Shown here: in pieces, positions 18,756 through 29,270 of the stretch
Layout: every line of letters begins with the position of its first letter
Numbering within the stretch: position 1 is the first letter of the stretch
Assembly (NCBI RefSeq): GCF_010501065.1
Contig: NZ_QVMM01000007.1
Location: 160,633 to 209,961 of the forward strand
Length of the DNA: 49,329 nucleotides
Source of the DNA: Dysgonomonas sp. 216
GTDB taxonomy: Bacteria; Bacteroidota; Bacteroidia; Bacteroidales; Dysgonomonadaceae
Reading direction: 5' to 3'
Notes under the pieces: model-generated
Seen by the model: only the letters and a program-made list of their open reading frames with translations
Databases searched by the model: none
Told to the model about the DNA's origin: nothing
Position numbers and translations under genes: made by a program

Positions 18756-20155
18756 GCTTTATCGTCTCCTCTGAATGTATTAAGTATAGTTACAGCAACT
18801 ATTTTTATATCGAGCAAAAAAGTCCAGTTTTCGATATACCAAACATCGGCATGAAAGCGCGATTCCATTTGTTGTATTGTTTCTGTTTCGCCCCTAAAAC
18901 CCGAAACTTGTGCCCATCCCGTAATTCCCGGTTTTATAAGATGCCGAAGCATAAATTTGTCGATAAGCTTTTCGTATAGCTGAGTTTGTTGTATCATGTG
19001 AGGGCGAGGACCCACAACCGACATATCGCCCAAGAAAACATTTATAAACTGAGGTATTTCGTCTATACTTGTTTTCCGCATAAAAGCCCCAATTCTGGTA
19101 ACCCGAGGATCGGATTTTGTAGTAGCTTTGGTATGTGCCTCATTGTTTGGACGCATCGACCGAAACTTATAACAATCAAATACCTTCCCTTGCAGGCCTG
19201 TTCTTTGTTGCTTAAAAAACACAGGGCCTCTTGATGTTAATTTGATTATTGACCCGAAAACAATATATATTATCGGAAAAATAGTAATAAGTACGATAGA
19301 TGAAAAAAAGACATCAAAAGCTCTTTTCAGAAGCCTGTTATATTGATGCTGTAACGGTTCTCGGCGAATCGCAATAATCGGGGTCGATTGTAATACACTT
19401 AAAACCAATTTCCGCTTCATATATTTATGAAATTCGGGAACAAGGTAAAAACGTATCATTCGGGTTTCCGCAAAATTTATAAGATTTAAGATTTTACTTT
19501 CTTTGTTATTAGGCAAAGTACAATACATTTCATCTATTTTATAGCGCGAACAGAATTCTTCAACATCGGCCAATGTTCCTCTATAATTTGGCATGGCATT
19601 TTTTTGCTTCAGGTCATCGTCAAAAAAGCCCAAAACCTTAAAGCCATACTCTATTGCAGACAACTCATTGTAAACACTTACGCCATTTCGCCCTCCGCCT
19701 ATAATTATAACCGATTTGTAATTACCGCCTCTGCTACGATACGATTTGAGTGTAAACCTAAAGGTCATATGCCATAATGTATAAACCAGCGTTAGCGCAA
19801 CATATATGCTGAGAAAATAACCCCATGAAAGATTCATCAGATTGAATAGCGACAATCCTGCTAATAGAACGATCATAAATACAGAAGTGAAAGAAATTGC
19901 ATTCTGCACTATTTTATCGAAAAATATAATGTTCGATTCTAATCTTATACTGATAAAACTGGACGTAATAAAATATGACAAGTTGATAAGCAAAAATATT
20001 TCACCTACATGAGAAATATAGAAGTCATCGGTAATGTTGTGCTTCAAATACTCATATAGCACAAGGAAGAAGGTATTGACAACTACAATATCCCCCAACT
20101 TGATAAACCACTTTATCAGGTGCCCGTAAGCTTCTTTCCTTTGACCTATCTCCAT
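18749..20155 (-). CDS. WcaJ-type initiating sugar transferase (polyprenyl glycosylphosphotransferase)
   Basis: This 468-residue integral membrane enzyme has four N-terminal transmembrane helices, a Rossmann-like central region (VIIIGGGRNGVSVYNEL near residue 150), a fifth hydrophobic segment near 280, and a C-terminal bacterial sugar transferase domain. The last includes FDCYKFRSMRPNNEAH, SIDEIPQFINVFLGDMSVVGPRPH and KPGITGWAQVSGFRG. Family members move a hexose-1-phosphate from UDP-sugar to undecaprenyl phosphate, the first step of capsule or exopolysaccharide repeat-unit synthesis. No other glycosyltransferase or Wzx/Wzy gene is beside it, so it stands apart from a normal capsule cluster. 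It lies 66 nt downstream of the CPBP gene and may be the end of the fhs operon. The exact sugar is unknown. Confidence 0.9.
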   Translation of the reverse strand: MEIGQRKEAYGHLIKWFIKLGDIVVVNTFFLVLYEYLKHNITDDFYISHVGEIFLLINLSYFITSSFISIRLESNIIFFDKIVQNAISFTSVFMIVLLAGLSLFNLMNLSWGYFLSIYVALTLVYTLWHMTFRFTLKSYRSRGGNYKSVIIIGGGRNGVSVYNELSAIEYGFKVLGFFDDDLKQKNAMPNYRGTLADVEEFCSRYKIDEMYCTLPNNKESKILNLINFAETRMIRFYLVPEFHKYMKRKLVLSVLQSTPIIAIRREPLQHQYNRLLKRAFDVFFSSIVLITIFPIIYIVFGSIIKLTSRGPVFFKQQRTGLQGKVFDCYKFRSMRPNNEAHTKATTKSDPRVTRIGAFMRKTSIDEIPQFINVFLGDMSVVGPRPHMIQQTQLYEKLIDKFMLRHLIKPGITGWAQVSGFRGETETIQQMESRFHADVWYIENWTFLLDIKIVAVTILNTFRGDDKAY

Positions 20156-20201
20156 GGCTCCCCTTTAAGGTTACAATCATTAATTTGCATTCTTTAGTTC
20201 A

Positions 20202-20217
20202 ACAGATTTTCATCTGT
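20202..20217. other. Small hairpin between CPBP gene and sugar transferase gene
   Basis: A perfect 6-bp inverted repeat, ACAGAT/ATCTGT with a 4-nt loop. It has no T-run on the minus strand, so it is not a typical terminator; it could be a processing or attenuating structure inside the operon. Confidence 0.35.
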
Positions 20218-20221
20218 CATT

Positions 20222-21145
20222 CTAAAGTTCCGCATATTTGTGTTTCTGGTTATACTCTTTTAATAAAAACAATAAAATAATTACCGTAAGCACAACACTC
20301 GGTAATATGGTCCACCACGAATCGGCAACCCCTATATTTTCTATTTTCTCATACTCGGGTTTTCCGTGGTACAACCAATATATAACAACAGCCGATGCAT
20401 TGTTCAGAAAATGAACCAGTATCGGAATCCATATCGTTCGCGACCAAACAAATAAATAGCCCAACAAAGCACCCAGCAATAAGCGTGGAATAAATCCGTA
20501 AAATTGCATGTGTATAGCACTAAAAATGAAGGCTGTTATCCAAACTGATATATGATAATTATTGGTTATTTTATTAAATATTTGCTGCATAGCTCCCCTA
20601 AAAAACAGTTCTTCAGTCAGCGCCGCCATAACTGCAATAATGATGATATTTATAAAAAGAGTAGACATGGTATCGCCGGCCATCAACCGCTCCATCATAG
20701 CTGCGCTACTTTGTTCCATGCCTAACATCCACTTCTCTATGCCACTCATAAACGAGGGTAACTTCATTTGCTCGTTATAGTATGCTGTAAAGCTTATTAT
20801 TGGTTGAATAATGAAGACTAACCCAATAGATATTAATACATATTTTACATCTACAGGTTTGTTTAGCTTCAAATAATTGGTAGTTTTATTATTAAACAGA
20901 TAAGCACATAAAAGAGCAGGCATCAAAAAGATAAAAATCGTTGATAAAAACTGAGACAGGCGTAAATAATTAATAGACTCAGCTAAAGCCCCTACATTAG
21001 TAACGTCACCGGATTTTAAAGCAGCAACTAAGCCAATTACTCCAACAATCAGAATTGATACAATCAGTCCGAAAAAAGCAAACAAACACAAAAACAATAA
21101 TTGTGTCCAACTGCTCATTCCCTGAAATGTGTTTCTTAAACTCAT
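20222..21145 (-). CDS. CPBP-family intramembrane glutamic protease
   Basis: This 307-residue membrane protein has about eight hydrophobic segments. The CPBP (Abi/Rce1-like) signature is present: EELFFRG with the glutamate pair at 178-179 and R183, the histidine H212 in FSAIHMQF, and a last motif with HFLNN. Rce1-type members cleave within the membrane; substrates of bacterial members are mostly unknown. It starts 6 nt after the DUF1460 gene, so the two are almost certainly cotranscribed. The family is clear; the substrate is not. Confidence 0.9.
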   Translation of the reverse strand: MSLRNTFQGMSSWTQLLFLCLFAFFGLIVSILIVGVIGLVAALKSGDVTNVGALAESINYLRLSQFLSTIFIFLMPALLCAYLFNNKTTNYLKLNKPVDVKYVLISIGLVFIIQPIISFTAYYNEQMKLPSFMSGIEKWMLGMEQSSAAMMERLMAGDTMSTLFINIIIIAVMAALTEELFFRGAMQQIFNKITNNYHISVWITAFIFSAIHMQFYGFIPRLLLGALLGYLFVWSRTIWIPILVHFLNNASAVVIYWLYHGKPEYEKIENIGVADSWWTILPSVVLTVIILLFLLKEYNQKHKYAEL

Positions 21146-21151
21146 AGCAAT

Positions 21152-22012
21152 TTAGTTTGACAGTCTTAATATGGTAATGCCATTACACCGAGACGAGGCG
21201 TCGCAATATTTTGCAAGCGAACGAGGCTCAATCACCACTTGTTTTCTCAGGCTCGATGCATGAATAAAAGTCAGAACTCCTTCTTCATTCCGGTAGGCAA
21301 TTCCCAAATGCGAAAAATCCAAACCCGAAACAGAGGTCGATATTAAAACGATATCCCCATTCCGAATCTTATCATCAACTTCTTCTATCAACTGTTTATT
21401 TATAACGTAATATCCTCCTCTTTTATTGAGTTGGGCTTCTATTTTTTTTATTTTTTCCTGCAAAAATTTGTTTCCCGACAATTGTTTATAAGAATCAGGA
21501 TGTGCTGACATAAAAGTTATCAATTTGTTTTCTAACCTGCCACCCAAGCTTTTACTTATATTATGTAAGACATTTTTTTGCTCCTTCTCATACATCCAAT
21601 CCGAGGTATAGTGCAAACGTGAAGAATAATCGTCTATTACTCCGTTTCGGTAACGCGATTGCTGTAACAACCTGCAATAATTAGAAAATGATATATCTCC
21701 CGATTTTATTGTTTGAGATAAGACTATACAGTTTTCGACAAAAGTCATACAATCAAATTCATGCAAATTAACGGTCAATTGCTCTTTTTTCGAATGATCG
21801 AGTGTAGATCCAACATATGGTTTTCCTAAAAAATATTTTGCCGTTTTTACAACCAGAACATCCATTGGCTCGTCCTGATAAACAGCAAAAGAATCGGCAT
21901 ACGCAACAAAAATAGTTGAATCAATCGGCGAATAACTAACTTGTGCCTTCAACTCACTATTGCTAGCGTTCAATGCACAGAAAAAACATAAAAATATAAG
22001 AATAATCCTCAT
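21152..22012 (-). CDS. DUF1460 amidase-like cell-wall protein
   Basis: This 286-residue protein has an N-terminal signal peptide (about 1-24) and then a DUF1460 domain, an NlpC/P60-like fold described as N-acetylmuramoyl-L-alanine amidase-like. The probable nucleophile is C88 in EFDCMTFVENC and the histidine is H235 in LDFSHLGIAY; the GKPYV segment near 64 is also typical. It should act on peptidoglycan or muropeptides in the periplasm. It lies 4 nt downstream of fhs and 6 nt upstream of the CPBP gene. The link to folate metabolism through the shared operon is not obvious. Confidence 0.85.
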   Translation of the reverse strand: MRIILIFLCFFCALNASNSELKAQVSYSPIDSTIFVAYADSFAVYQDEPMDVLVVKTAKYFLGKPYVGSTLDHSKKEQLTVNLHEFDCMTFVENCIVLSQTIKSGDISFSNYCRLLQQSRYRNGVIDDYSSRLHYTSDWMYEKEQKNVLHNISKSLGGRLENKLITFMSAHPDSYKQLSGNKFLQEKIKKIEAQLNKRGGYYVINKQLIEEVDDKIRNGDIVLISTSVSGLDFSHLGIAYRNEEGVLTFIHASSLRKQVVIEPRSLAKYCDASSRCNGITILRLSN

Positions 22013-22016
22013 TAAA

Positions 22017-23684
22017 TTAGCTCAATCCTTCAATTTGTCCATTAATAATATCAATATGGTTGGCTTGCGGAACTTTAGGTAATCCCGGCATTCGCAACAT
22101 CGATCCGGCAACAGCCACAATAAATTCAGCTCCATTGTTCAAAATTATATCATTTATTGTAAATACAAAATCTTTTGCAACACCATATGCTTTTGGATCG
22201 TCAGAAAAAGAGTATTGGGTTTTAGCAACACATACAGGATACTTACTTAAACCAAGATTATTAATCTGAACTATCGATTTTTTTGCTTTAGCGCTAAATT
22301 CAACCGACGAAGCTCCGTAAACATGTTTTGCAATTTTTTCTATTTTATGTTCTATTGAATCATCTTCATCGTATGTAAATTTCACAGGTTGCGATGGTTT
22401 ATTTTCAATTGTATTAACCACTAGTTCTGCTAAGGCTTTGGCTCCTTCCCCTCCTTCTCCGAAAGCCTCATTTACAGCAAAACCTACATTCTGATTTTCG
22501 CAATGCTGGCGAATAAGTTCTATTTCCTGCTCTGTGTCCGATGCATATCTATTAAAAGCTACAATCACACTTTGCCCGAAAGCCTTCATGTTTTCTATAT
22601 GCTTATCTAAATTAGCAAAGCCCTTTTTCAAGCCCTCAATATTCTCTTTCTTTATGTCTTCAATAGGAACATCACCATGCATTTTCAGTCCTTGTGCAGT
22701 AGCCACAATAATTGTAAGCTTTGGATTCAGACCTGCTTTACGGCATTTTATATTGAAAAATTTCTCTGCACCCAAATCAGCGCCAAATCCGGCTTCGGTT
22801 ACCACATAATCGGCATAACTCATTGCCATTTTTGTAGCAATAATAGAATTACAACCATGTGCGATATTGGCAAATGGACCTCCATGCACAATAGCAGGTG
22901 TATTTTCTGTTGTCTGCACCATATTGGGATTAATCGCATTTTTCAATAGTACTGTAATAGCGCCTGCAACGCCCAAGTCTTTTACGGTAAAAGGTTTCTG
23001 TTCGAAATCGTAACCAAGTATAATATTTTCGATGCGACGCCTTAAGTCTTCCATATTTTTTGAAAGACATAAGATAGCCATTATCTCCGAAGCAGGAGTT
23101 ATATCGAAACCCGACTCGGCAGGAATTCCATTTGCCATACCATGCAGACCCGTTACAATATACCGCAGGCTGCGATCATTTACATCAAGAACACGTTTCC
23201 AGACAACCTCTCTAAGGGCTTTATCTGTCCCTCTGTTTTGATAAAGGTAATTATCTAATAACGCTGTTATCATATTGTGAGCACAGGTTATTGCATGAAA
23301 ATCGCCTGTAAAATGAAGATTAATATCTTCCATAGGCAGTACTTGAGCATACCCACCCCCGGCGGCTCCACCTTTCATCCCGAAACAAGGGCCCAACGAA
23401 GGTTCCCGAAGTGCAACTACCGATTTTCTTCCGATCTTATTTAATCCTAATGACAAACCTATAGATACCGTTGTTTTTCCTATACCTGCTTTGGTTGGTG
23501 TTATAGCTGTAACTAATATAAGATTGCTTTTAGCTATTTTTGATTCGTCGATAAGTTCAAATGGAACTTTCGCCATAAATTTACCATAATGATATAAATC
23601 TGACTCCGAAATATCAATTTGTTTAGAAATCGCACTTATTGGATGTAGTTTTATGCTTCTTGCAATCTCAATATCTGTCATCAT
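22017..23684 (-). CDS. fhs: Formate--tetrahydrofolate ligase
   Basis: This 555-residue cytoplasmic enzyme joins formate to tetrahydrofolate with ATP, making 10-formyl-THF for one-carbon metabolism. The P-loop [11 protein letters not shown] is at residues 62-72, followed by [27 protein letters not shown] sequence, the folate/ATP core of the family. I prefer the ATG at 23684 to an in-frame TTG at 23693; a -7 element at 23722-23729 fits a ~30-nt leader. It is the first gene of a run with DUF1460 and CPBP genes. The identification is very secure. Confidence 0.97.
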   Translation of the reverse strand: MMTDIEIARSIKLHPISAISKQIDISESDLYHYGKFMAKVPFELIDESKIAKSNLILVTAITPTKAGIGKTTVSIGLSLGLNKIGRKSVVALREPSLGPCFGMKGGAAGGGYAQVLPMEDINLHFTGDFHAITCAHNMITALLDNYLYQNRGTDKALREVVWKRVLDVNDRSLRYIVTGLHGMANGIPAESGFDITPASEIMAILCLSKNMEDLRRRIENIILGYDFEQKPFTVKDLGVAGAITVLLKNAINPNMVQTTENTPAIVHGGPFANIAHGCNSIIATKMAMSYADYVVTEAGFGADLGAEKFFNIKCRKAGLNPKLTIIVATAQGLKMHGDVPIEDIKKENIEGLKKGFANLDKHIENMKAFGQSVIVAFNRYASDTEQEIELIRQHCENQNVGFAVNEAFGEGGEGAKALAELVVNTIENKPSQPVKFTYDEDDSIEHKIEKIAKHVYGASSVEFSAKAKKSIVQINNLGLSKYPVCVAKTQYSFSDDPKAYGVAKDFVFTINDIILNNGAEFIVAVAGSMLRMPGLPKVPQANHIDIINGQIEGLS

Positions 23685-23721
23685 GCTGTTCAATTATAAT
23701 TAAAATGTCATTAATGAGCTA

Positions 23722-23729
23722 CAAAAATA
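23722..23729 (-). promoter_or_regulatory. Putative -7 element for the fhs operon
   Basis: The minus strand reads TATTTTTG, 37 nt upstream of the preferred fhs ATG. No -33 TTG seen. Confidence 0.45.
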
Positions 23730-23786
23730 AATAAACTTTGGAATGTTTTTGTTATAAGATTGTTTAAATAGTACAATACTAATTTT

Positions 23787-23794
23787 TATTTTTG
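23787..23794 (+). promoter_or_regulatory. Putative -7 element for the GH10-like gene
   Basis: TATTTTTG matches TAnnTTTG. Transcription would start near 23800, which argues for the ATG at 23811 over the one at 23802. Confidence 0.45.
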
Positions 23795-23810
23795 TAAGAA
23801 TATGCGAATA

Positions 23811-25265
23811 ATGAAGTCAAAGCCCTTTTTTCTATTTATTTTTTTTTGCTTTATAGCACATTCTAAGGCTATTTTAATTGCTCAGAATCCAACTGTAGAA
23901 GTACGGGCTGTTTGGCTTTCTACCATGTGGGGACTTGATTGGCCTACTCAAAACATTTCGTCCGAAAAGCAAAAAGAAGAATTGTGCTCTATTTTGGATC
24001 GATTGAAAGCTTCTAACTTCAACACAGTATTTTTTCAGGCACGCCTCAGAGGAGACACCTTCTATTTTTCGGATATAGAACCGTTTAGTCGTTACGCTAA
24101 CCAAAATTTCGATCCACTGGCATTCGCTATCGAAGAATGCCACAGAAGAGGATTGGAATGCCATGCATGGTTTGTTACTTATCCCTTAGGAAATAAAAAG
24201 CATGTAAGCTCACTCGGTCTAAAATCTGTTGTAAAGAAAAAGCCCGAAATATGTAAATTATATAATGGCGAATGGTACCTCGATCCCGGTAATCCGGAAA
24301 CCCGGCAATATATACTGTCACTTGTTGATGAGATTGTAAAAAAATACGATATAGATGGTATTCACTTCGACTATATACGCTATCCTGAAAAAGCAAACCG
24401 ATTTCCCGACAGCGACAATTACAAAAGATATGGAAAAGGCTTAACTATTGAGGATTGGCGACGCAATAATATTTCGATATTGGTTTCGGAGGTATATGAT
24501 TCTGTAAAGAAAAACAAACCTTGGGTACAAGTAAGCAGTTCTCCAATAGGGTTATATAAAAACCTCGAATCAGGAGGTGGGGTTTGGACGGCATATTCTT
24601 CTGTTTTTCAGGATGCAGGCTTTTGGTTGAAGAACGGGAAACACGATGCTATTTATCCAATGATGTACTATAAGGATAATCTGTTTTACCCCTATCTCGA
24701 AGATTGGTTAAAAAACAGTAATGGCAGAATTGTAGCTCCCGGGCTGGGAGCATATCGATTACTTCCTGCAGAGCAAAACTGGACGAGTAAAGATATTACC
24801 GATCAGATTGACTTTTCGAGAAAAGTTCAATCATCGGGACAGGCATTTTTCCGTACAGCGAATGTTGTCGATAATTTAAAGGGATTGGGAACTTCTTTAA
24901 GCGAAAAGTATTATAAGCATCCGGCAAAACTTCCAGCTATGAGGTGGTTGAACAATTCCGCACCAAATTCGCCTGTTAATTTACAGGTATATTCCCCTCA
25001 AAAAGGAAAACTGATTCTTAGCTGGTTACCTTCTGATTCTACAATTGAGCAAAACTATACTGTTTATTACTCCGATTCGGAAGATATCGACATAAACGAT
25101 CCTCGGAATATTCTTGTTACAGGCATAAGAAGCAACCAAATTACACTAAACATACAACATGGCGAGTATGGCCTATATTATACGGTTACAGCTTCCGACC
25201 GCTACCATAACGAGAGTGTAATATGCCCTTCGGCGTTTTTTTCCCATGCCGATTATTTAAAATAA
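23811..25265 (+). CDS. Family 10 glycosyl hydrolase-like secreted protein (YngK/DUF187 type)
   Basis: This 484-residue protein (487 from the ATG at 23802) has a signal peptide of about 25 residues and then a TIM-barrel domain of the GHL10/DUF187 family: EVRAVWLSTMWGLDWP at the start, FNTVFFQARLRGDTFY, and DGIHFDYIRYP. A fibronectin type III-like domain follows (about 385-480), beginning PNSPVNLQVYSPQKGKLILSW. Relatives are putative extracytoplasmic glycan hydrolases, some suggested to act on peptidoglycan or exopolysaccharide; the substrate here is unknown. It is transcribed divergently from fhs and converges on lon with a hairpin between. Confidence 0.88.
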   Translation: MKSKPFFLFIFFCFIAHSKAILIAQNPTVEVRAVWLSTMWGLDWPTQNISSEKQKEELCSILDRLKASNFNTVFFQARLRGDTFYFSDIEPFSRYANQNFDPLAFAIEECHRRGLECHAWFVTYPLGNKKHVSSLGLKSVVKKKPEICKLYNGEWYLDPGNPETRQYILSLVDEIVKKYDIDGIHFDYIRYPEKANRFPDSDNYKRYGKGLTIEDWRRNNISILVSEVYDSVKKNKPWVQVSSSPIGLYKNLESGGGVWTAYSSVFQDAGFWLKNGKHDAIYPMMYYKDNLFYPYLEDWLKNSNGRIVAPGLGAYRLLPAEQNWTSKDITDQIDFSRKVQSSGQAFFRTANVVDNLKGLGTSLSEKYYKHPAKLPAMRWLNNSAPNSPVNLQVYSPQKGKLILSWLPSDSTIEQNYTVYYSDSEDIDINDPRNILVTGIRSNQITLNIQHGEYGLYYTVTASDRYHNESVICPSAFFSHADYLK

Positions 25266-25271
25266 ATAAAA

Positions 25272-25300
25272 AACAGGAACCACATAAAGCCGTTCCTGTT
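25272..25300. terminator. Terminator between GH10-like gene and lon
   Basis: A perfect 9-bp stem AACAGGAAC/GTTCCTGTT (25272-25280 with 25292-25300) between convergent genes; the minus strand continues into a T-run, which fits lon termination. Confidence 0.75.
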
Positions 25301-25325
25301 CTGATATTTCGTGAAAATTTATTAT

Positions 25326-27803
25326 TTACATTTTCGCTTCTTCTTTGACTTTCAAATCGATAGGATTTTTTACTTTGTCTTTTAGTAAGGCAATATCCAA
25401 AACTTCTTTTATATCGGAAACAAAATGGAATTTAAGCCCCTTCAAATACGAATCTTTAATTTCCTTTATATCCTTCTGATTTTCTTTACAAAGAATAATT
25501 TCCTTTATTCCGGCACGTTTAGCCGCCAATATCTTTTCGCGGATACCTCCTACTGGTAATACTTTGCCTCGGAGTGTTATTTCGCCGGTCATAGCTAAAT
25601 TTGCCCTGACTTTACGTTGCGTAAATGCCGAAGCCAATGATGTAATCATCGTTATCCCTGCCGAAGGTCCGTCTTTTGGTATTGCTCCTTCGGGAACATG
25701 AAGATGTACATGCCAGTTCTCGAATGCTTTATCTTCGATACCCAGATATTGATTGTGTGAGCGTAAGTATTCGAGTGCCAGCATAGCCGACTCCTTCATA
25801 ACATCGCCAAGATTACCGGTAAGAGTTAGTTTTCCACCTTTTCCTTTACTCAATGATGTTTCGATGAAAAGAATCTCTCCACCTACCGATGTCCAAGCCA
25901 AACCGGTAACAACTCCGGCATATTCGTTACCCTGATATTCGTCGCGCGAGAATTTTTGTTCACCCAGAAACTCCGGTAAATCCTGTATCTCAAGAGACTT
26001 GTTATAATTTGCTTTTGTTGCTACTTTTAAAGCCAACTTACGCATAACTTTAGCTAGTTCTTTATCAAGCGAACGCACACCCGACTCGCGGGTATAGCCA
26101 TCTATTATCTTTTCGATAGTTTTCTTGGGTATCTCTAATGCATCGGGGCTCAATCCGTGATTTTCCAATTGTTTCGGAATCAAATGCCGGCGAGCAATTT
26201 CAACTTTTTCCTCAAGAATATAGCCACTAATATCTATTAACTCCATACGATCGAGCAAAGGCTGTGATATTGAAGAAATATTATTAGCTGTAGCAATGAA
26301 CATGACTTTCGATAAATCGTAATCAATATTCAAATAATTATCATGGAATGTTGAATTCTGCTCGGGATCGAGAACTTCGAGCAATGCCGAAGCCGGATCT
26401 CCCCTGAAATCGTTTCCTATTTTATCTATTTCATCCAACACAAAAACAGGGTTCGACGAACCTGCTTTCAGCATATTCTGAATTATACGTCCCGGCATAG
26501 CGCCTATATAAGTACGCCTGTGACCACGAATTTCCGACTCATCATGTAATCCTCCGAACGAAACACGTACATACTTACGTCCTAAAGCTTCGGCTACAGA
26601 TTTCCCCAACGATGTTTTACCAACCCCCGGAGGTCCGTAAAGGCATATAATAGGAGACTTAAGATCTCCTTTCAGTTTTAACACTGCCAAATGCTCTATT
26701 ATACGCTCTTTTACTTTTTCAAGACCAAAGTGATCTCTGTCAAGAACTTTTTGGGCATGCTTCAAATTGAAGTTATCTTTAGTAAATTCGTTCCAAGGCA
26801 AATCAAGCACTGTCTGCAAATAAGAAAACTGTGTCGAATAGTCCGGCGACTGAGGATGCAGCCTCTCCAATTTTTTTATTTCGCGCTCTACAGCCTCGGC
26901 AACTTCCTTGCTCCACTTTTTACGTAATGCACGTTCTTTAAACTCATCAATATCTGCTTGCTGCGGATTACCTCCCAATTCGTCCTGAATAGTCCGAAGT
27001 TGTTGCTGTAAGAAATATTCTTTTTGCTGCTGATTGAGCTCTTCACGCGTCCTCATTTGAATGTTCATTTTCATTTCCATCATCTGAGTCTCACGGTTGA
27101 GTATCATCAACAAACGATACGCACGGTCTTTTTCGTTATCAATATTCAGTAATTCCTGCTTTTCGGCAGCAGCAATAGGCAAATTGGTACAACAATAATT
27201 AACAAGTATTGCAGTACTGTTCCGCGATTTTAGCTTCTGCACCAACTCGCGAGGAGGCTCACCAAACATACGCATCATATGCAAAGTAGCATCTCTGATA
27301 GAATCGAGTAATATTTCATACTCTTTATCGTCAGCCTCAGCCTTCGTCGAATCTATAATCGAATAAGTTCCTTTTAGATAAGGAGACTGTTGTGTTATAG
27401 AGTTTAATCTAAAACGCTTCTTCCCCTGAAAAATGACTGTTACATTTTCATCATCCGAAAGTTCAATAACGCGAATAACCTCGCCTATAACTCCTATATC
27501 GTACAAATCGTGAAGATCCGGATCTTCAGTTTCAGGGTTCCGCTGGCAAACCAGACCAATTAAAGCCTTTTTCTTTTTAAGGCTACGGATAGCACGCAGC
27601 GATTTTGTTCGCGCAACTGCTATCGGAAGGCTTGTTCCGGGGAAAATAATAGTATTCCTCAATGCCAGAATTGGAATTTCCGTACCCAAATCGCCTTCGT
27701 TTATGTTACAATCCTGTTCGTCTAAATCATCGGATATAATAGATATTACAGGCCCCGAATTATCTTCAAACCTTAGGATATCATTTTTTTCTTCTTCAAA
27801 CAT
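25326..27803 (-). CDS. lon: ATP-dependent Lon protease
   Basis: This 825-residue cytoplasmic protease degrades damaged and regulatory proteins. It has the N-terminal substrate-binding domain (about 40-250, starting [19 protein letters not shown]), a coiled-coil linker, an AAA+ domain with Walker [10 protein letters not shown] and Walker [10 protein letters not shown], and a C-terminal Ser-Lys protease domain. The catalytic dyad is S714 (PKDGPSAG) and K757 ([10 protein letters not shown]). The length is normal. A -7 element lies 33 nt upstream. The identification is very secure. Confidence 0.98.
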   Translation of the reverse strand: MFEEEKNDILRFEDNSGPVISIISDDLDEQDCNINEGDLGTEIPILALRNTIIFPGTSLPIAVARTKSLRAIRSLKKKKALIGLVCQRNPETEDPDLHDLYDIGVIGEVIRVIELSDDENVTVIFQGKKRFRLNSITQQSPYLKGTYSIIDSTKAEADDKEYEILLDSIRDATLHMMRMFGEPPRELVQKLKSRNSTAILVNYCCTNLPIAAAEKQELLNIDNEKDRAYRLLMILNRETQMMEMKMNIQMRTREELNQQQKEYFLQQQLRTIQDELGGNPQQADIDEFKERALRKKWSKEVAEAVEREIKKLERLHPQSPDYSTQFSYLQTVLDLPWNEFTKDNFNLKHAQKVLDRDHFGLEKVKERIIEHLAVLKLKGDLKSPIICLYGPPGVGKTSLGKSVAEALGRKYVRVSFGGLHDESEIRGHRRTYIGAMPGRIIQNMLKAGSSNPVFVLDEIDKIGNDFRGDPASALLEVLDPEQNSTFHDNYLNIDYDLSKVMFIATANNISSISQPLLDRMELIDISGYILEEKVEIARRHLIPKQLENHGLSPDALEIPKKTIEKIIDGYTRESGVRSLDKELAKVMRKLALKVATKANYNKSLEIQDLPEFLGEQKFSRDEYQGNEYAGVVTGLAWTSVGGEILFIETSLSKGKGGKLTLTGNLGDVMKESAMLALEYLRSHNQYLGIEDKAFENWHVHLHVPEGAIPKDGPSAGITMITSLASAFTQRKVRANLAMTGEITLRGKVLPVGGIREKILAAKRAGIKEIILCKENQKDIKEIKDSYLKGLKFHFVSDIKEVLDIALLKDKVKNPIDLKVKEEAKM

Positions 27804-27835
27804 ATTTTTTGCTTTTCTATTCTTTGTTGATTATG

Positions 27836-27843
27836 CAAATATA
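27836..27843 (-). promoter_or_regulatory. Putative -7 element for lon
   Basis: The minus strand reads TATATTTG, about 33 nt upstream of the lon ATG. No heat-shock-type element was recognised. Confidence 0.5.
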
Positions 27844-27966
27844 AATTACTTTGCATAGTTATTGCATGCAAAATTCATGCCATTTATAATAAGTATTGAC
27901 ACATTGTCTCTATCAACACAGTTGAATGCTCAACAAATGTAGCTAAAAGCAATACAAAAACTAAAT

Positions 27967-28488
27967 ATGAATGAAATAATAAGGAAAGATTACACGATAC
28001 GCCCTTGGCAGATGTCAGATATCGAATCGTTAGCACGAAATGCCAATAATATAAACATTTGGAACAATGTCCGCGATTATTTTCCGCATCCATACGATGA
28101 AGAAGATGCCAAAAGCTTTATAAAAATGGCCTCGGGAAAGAACCCTATACAAGATTTCAGCATTGAGGTTAATGGCAAGGCAGTTGGTGGCATTGGCTAT
28201 ATACCGGGATTTGATGTTGAAAGAATAAACGCAGAGATAGGATACTGGCTGGGAGAGGAATATTGGAATAAAGGTATCATGGGAAATGCCATAAAAGATA
28301 TGGTAGACTATATATTCGAGAATACCGATATTATCCGCCTGTTTGCCTCGGTTTTCGATTTCAATTTAGCATCTATGCAAGTTTTACAGAAAAACGGATT
28401 CAGGAAACTAACAATATTTAAGAACGCAGCTATAAAAAACAATAAAGTAATAGACTTGTACTATTACGAGCTTTTAAAAAGTAAATAA
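27967..28488 (+). CDS. GNAT-family N-acetyltransferase
   Basis: This 173-residue protein fits the RimJ/RimL-like branch of the GNAT superfamily. It begins YTIRPWQMSDIESLARNANN and has the central EIGYWLGEEYWNKGIMGNA segment, which includes the acetyl-CoA pyrophosphate-binding region, and FDFNLASMQVLQKNGFRKL near the end. It should transfer an acetyl group from acetyl-CoA to an amine; the substrate could be a protein N-terminus or a small molecule. It lies 15 nt upstream of trmN6, so the two are likely cotranscribed. Confidence 0.88.
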   Translation: MNEIIRKDYTIRPWQMSDIESLARNANNINIWNNVRDYFPHPYDEEDAKSFIKMASGKNPIQDFSIEVNGKAVGGIGYIPGFDVERINAEIGYWLGEEYWNKGIMGNAIKDMVDYIFENTDIIRLFASVFDFNLASMQVLQKNGFRKLTIFKNAAIKNNKVIDLYYYELLKSK

Positions 28489-28503
28489 CCTGAGAGTTTT
28501 CCA

Positions 28504-29217
28504 ATGTCAAACCCGTATTTCAAATTCAAACAATTTACAGTATTTCACGATCGTTGCGCTATGAAAGTCGGCACCGACGGTGTTCTGTTAGGCTCTTGGG
28601 TTAATATGCATGATACAGATAAAATATTGGATGTTGGCACAGGTTCGGGACTTGTTGCTTTAATGCTGGCGCAACGCAACAGGCTCGCATTGATTGATGC
28701 CATTGAAATTGATTCAGAAGCAGCACAGCAAGCCCTTGACAACTTCGAAGCTTCATCTTTCTCTAATATCACTAGTTGTATAAACACTCCGTATCAGACA
28801 TTTGCCAAAGTAACAACAAACAAATACAATCTGATAGTTTCCAATCCTCCATTTTTCAGTAGGTCGCTAAAATCGCCAAACGAAAAGCGAAGTACGGCAC
28901 GTCATACCGACAGTTTGTTTATCGAAGATTTTATTTGCTTGTCCCAAAAGTTACTAACTGATAACGGGCGAATATCTTTCATATTTCCGTACAGCGAATT
29001 AGAGTATCTGGAGGAAATAGCCAAAAAGAATACCCTATCGGTTTCGAGATTAACTAAAGTATATCCTACTCCATCAGGCGAAGCGAAACGTATCTTGATA
29101 GAACTATCGGTAAATAATTGCGAAAGGCATACCGACAGTCTGATAATTGAGACAGAGCGTCATGTATATTCTCCCGCATTTGCAGACTTGGTTAAGGATT
29201 TTTATCTAAAGATGTAA
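28504..29217 (+). CDS. trmN6: tRNA1(Val) adenine-37 N6-methyltransferase
   Basis: This 237-residue SAM-dependent methyltransferase (YfiC family) has the usual order of motifs: KVGTDGVLLGSW, the SAM-binding DVGTGSGLVALMLAQR, and the adenine N6-methylation motif NPPFF. The family modifies A37 of tRNA1(Val). Length and motif order match the family well. It follows the GNAT gene closely. The name rests on family similarity; substrate specificity was not tested. Confidence 0.9.
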   Translation: MSNPYFKFKQFTVFHDRCAMKVGTDGVLLGSWVNMHDTDKILDVGTGSGLVALMLAQRNRLALIDAIEIDSEAAQQALDNFEASSFSNITSCINTPYQTFAKVTTNKYNLIVSNPPFFSRSLKSPNEKRSTARHTDSLFIEDFICLSQKLLTDNGRISFIFPYSELEYLEEIAKKNTLSVSRLTKVYPTPSGEAKRILIELSVNNCERHTDSLIIETERHVYSPAFADLVKDFYLKM

Positions 29218-29238
29218 TTTTCAAAGTGTAAATAAAGC

Positions 29239-29246
29239 TATCTTTG
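29239..29246 (+). promoter_or_regulatory. Putative -7 element for the NlpC/P60 gene
   Basis: TATCTTTG matches TAnnTTTG. It overlaps the upstream alternative TTG start at 29244, which supports the ATG at 29271 as the true start. Confidence 0.55.
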
Positions 29247-29270
29247 CTTTTGTACAAACGTTTTTGCACA

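Noticed and set aside
29244..29270. Upstream TTG start for the NlpC/P60 gene
   Set aside because: It overlaps a -7 promoter element and would spoil the lipoprotein signal peptide.
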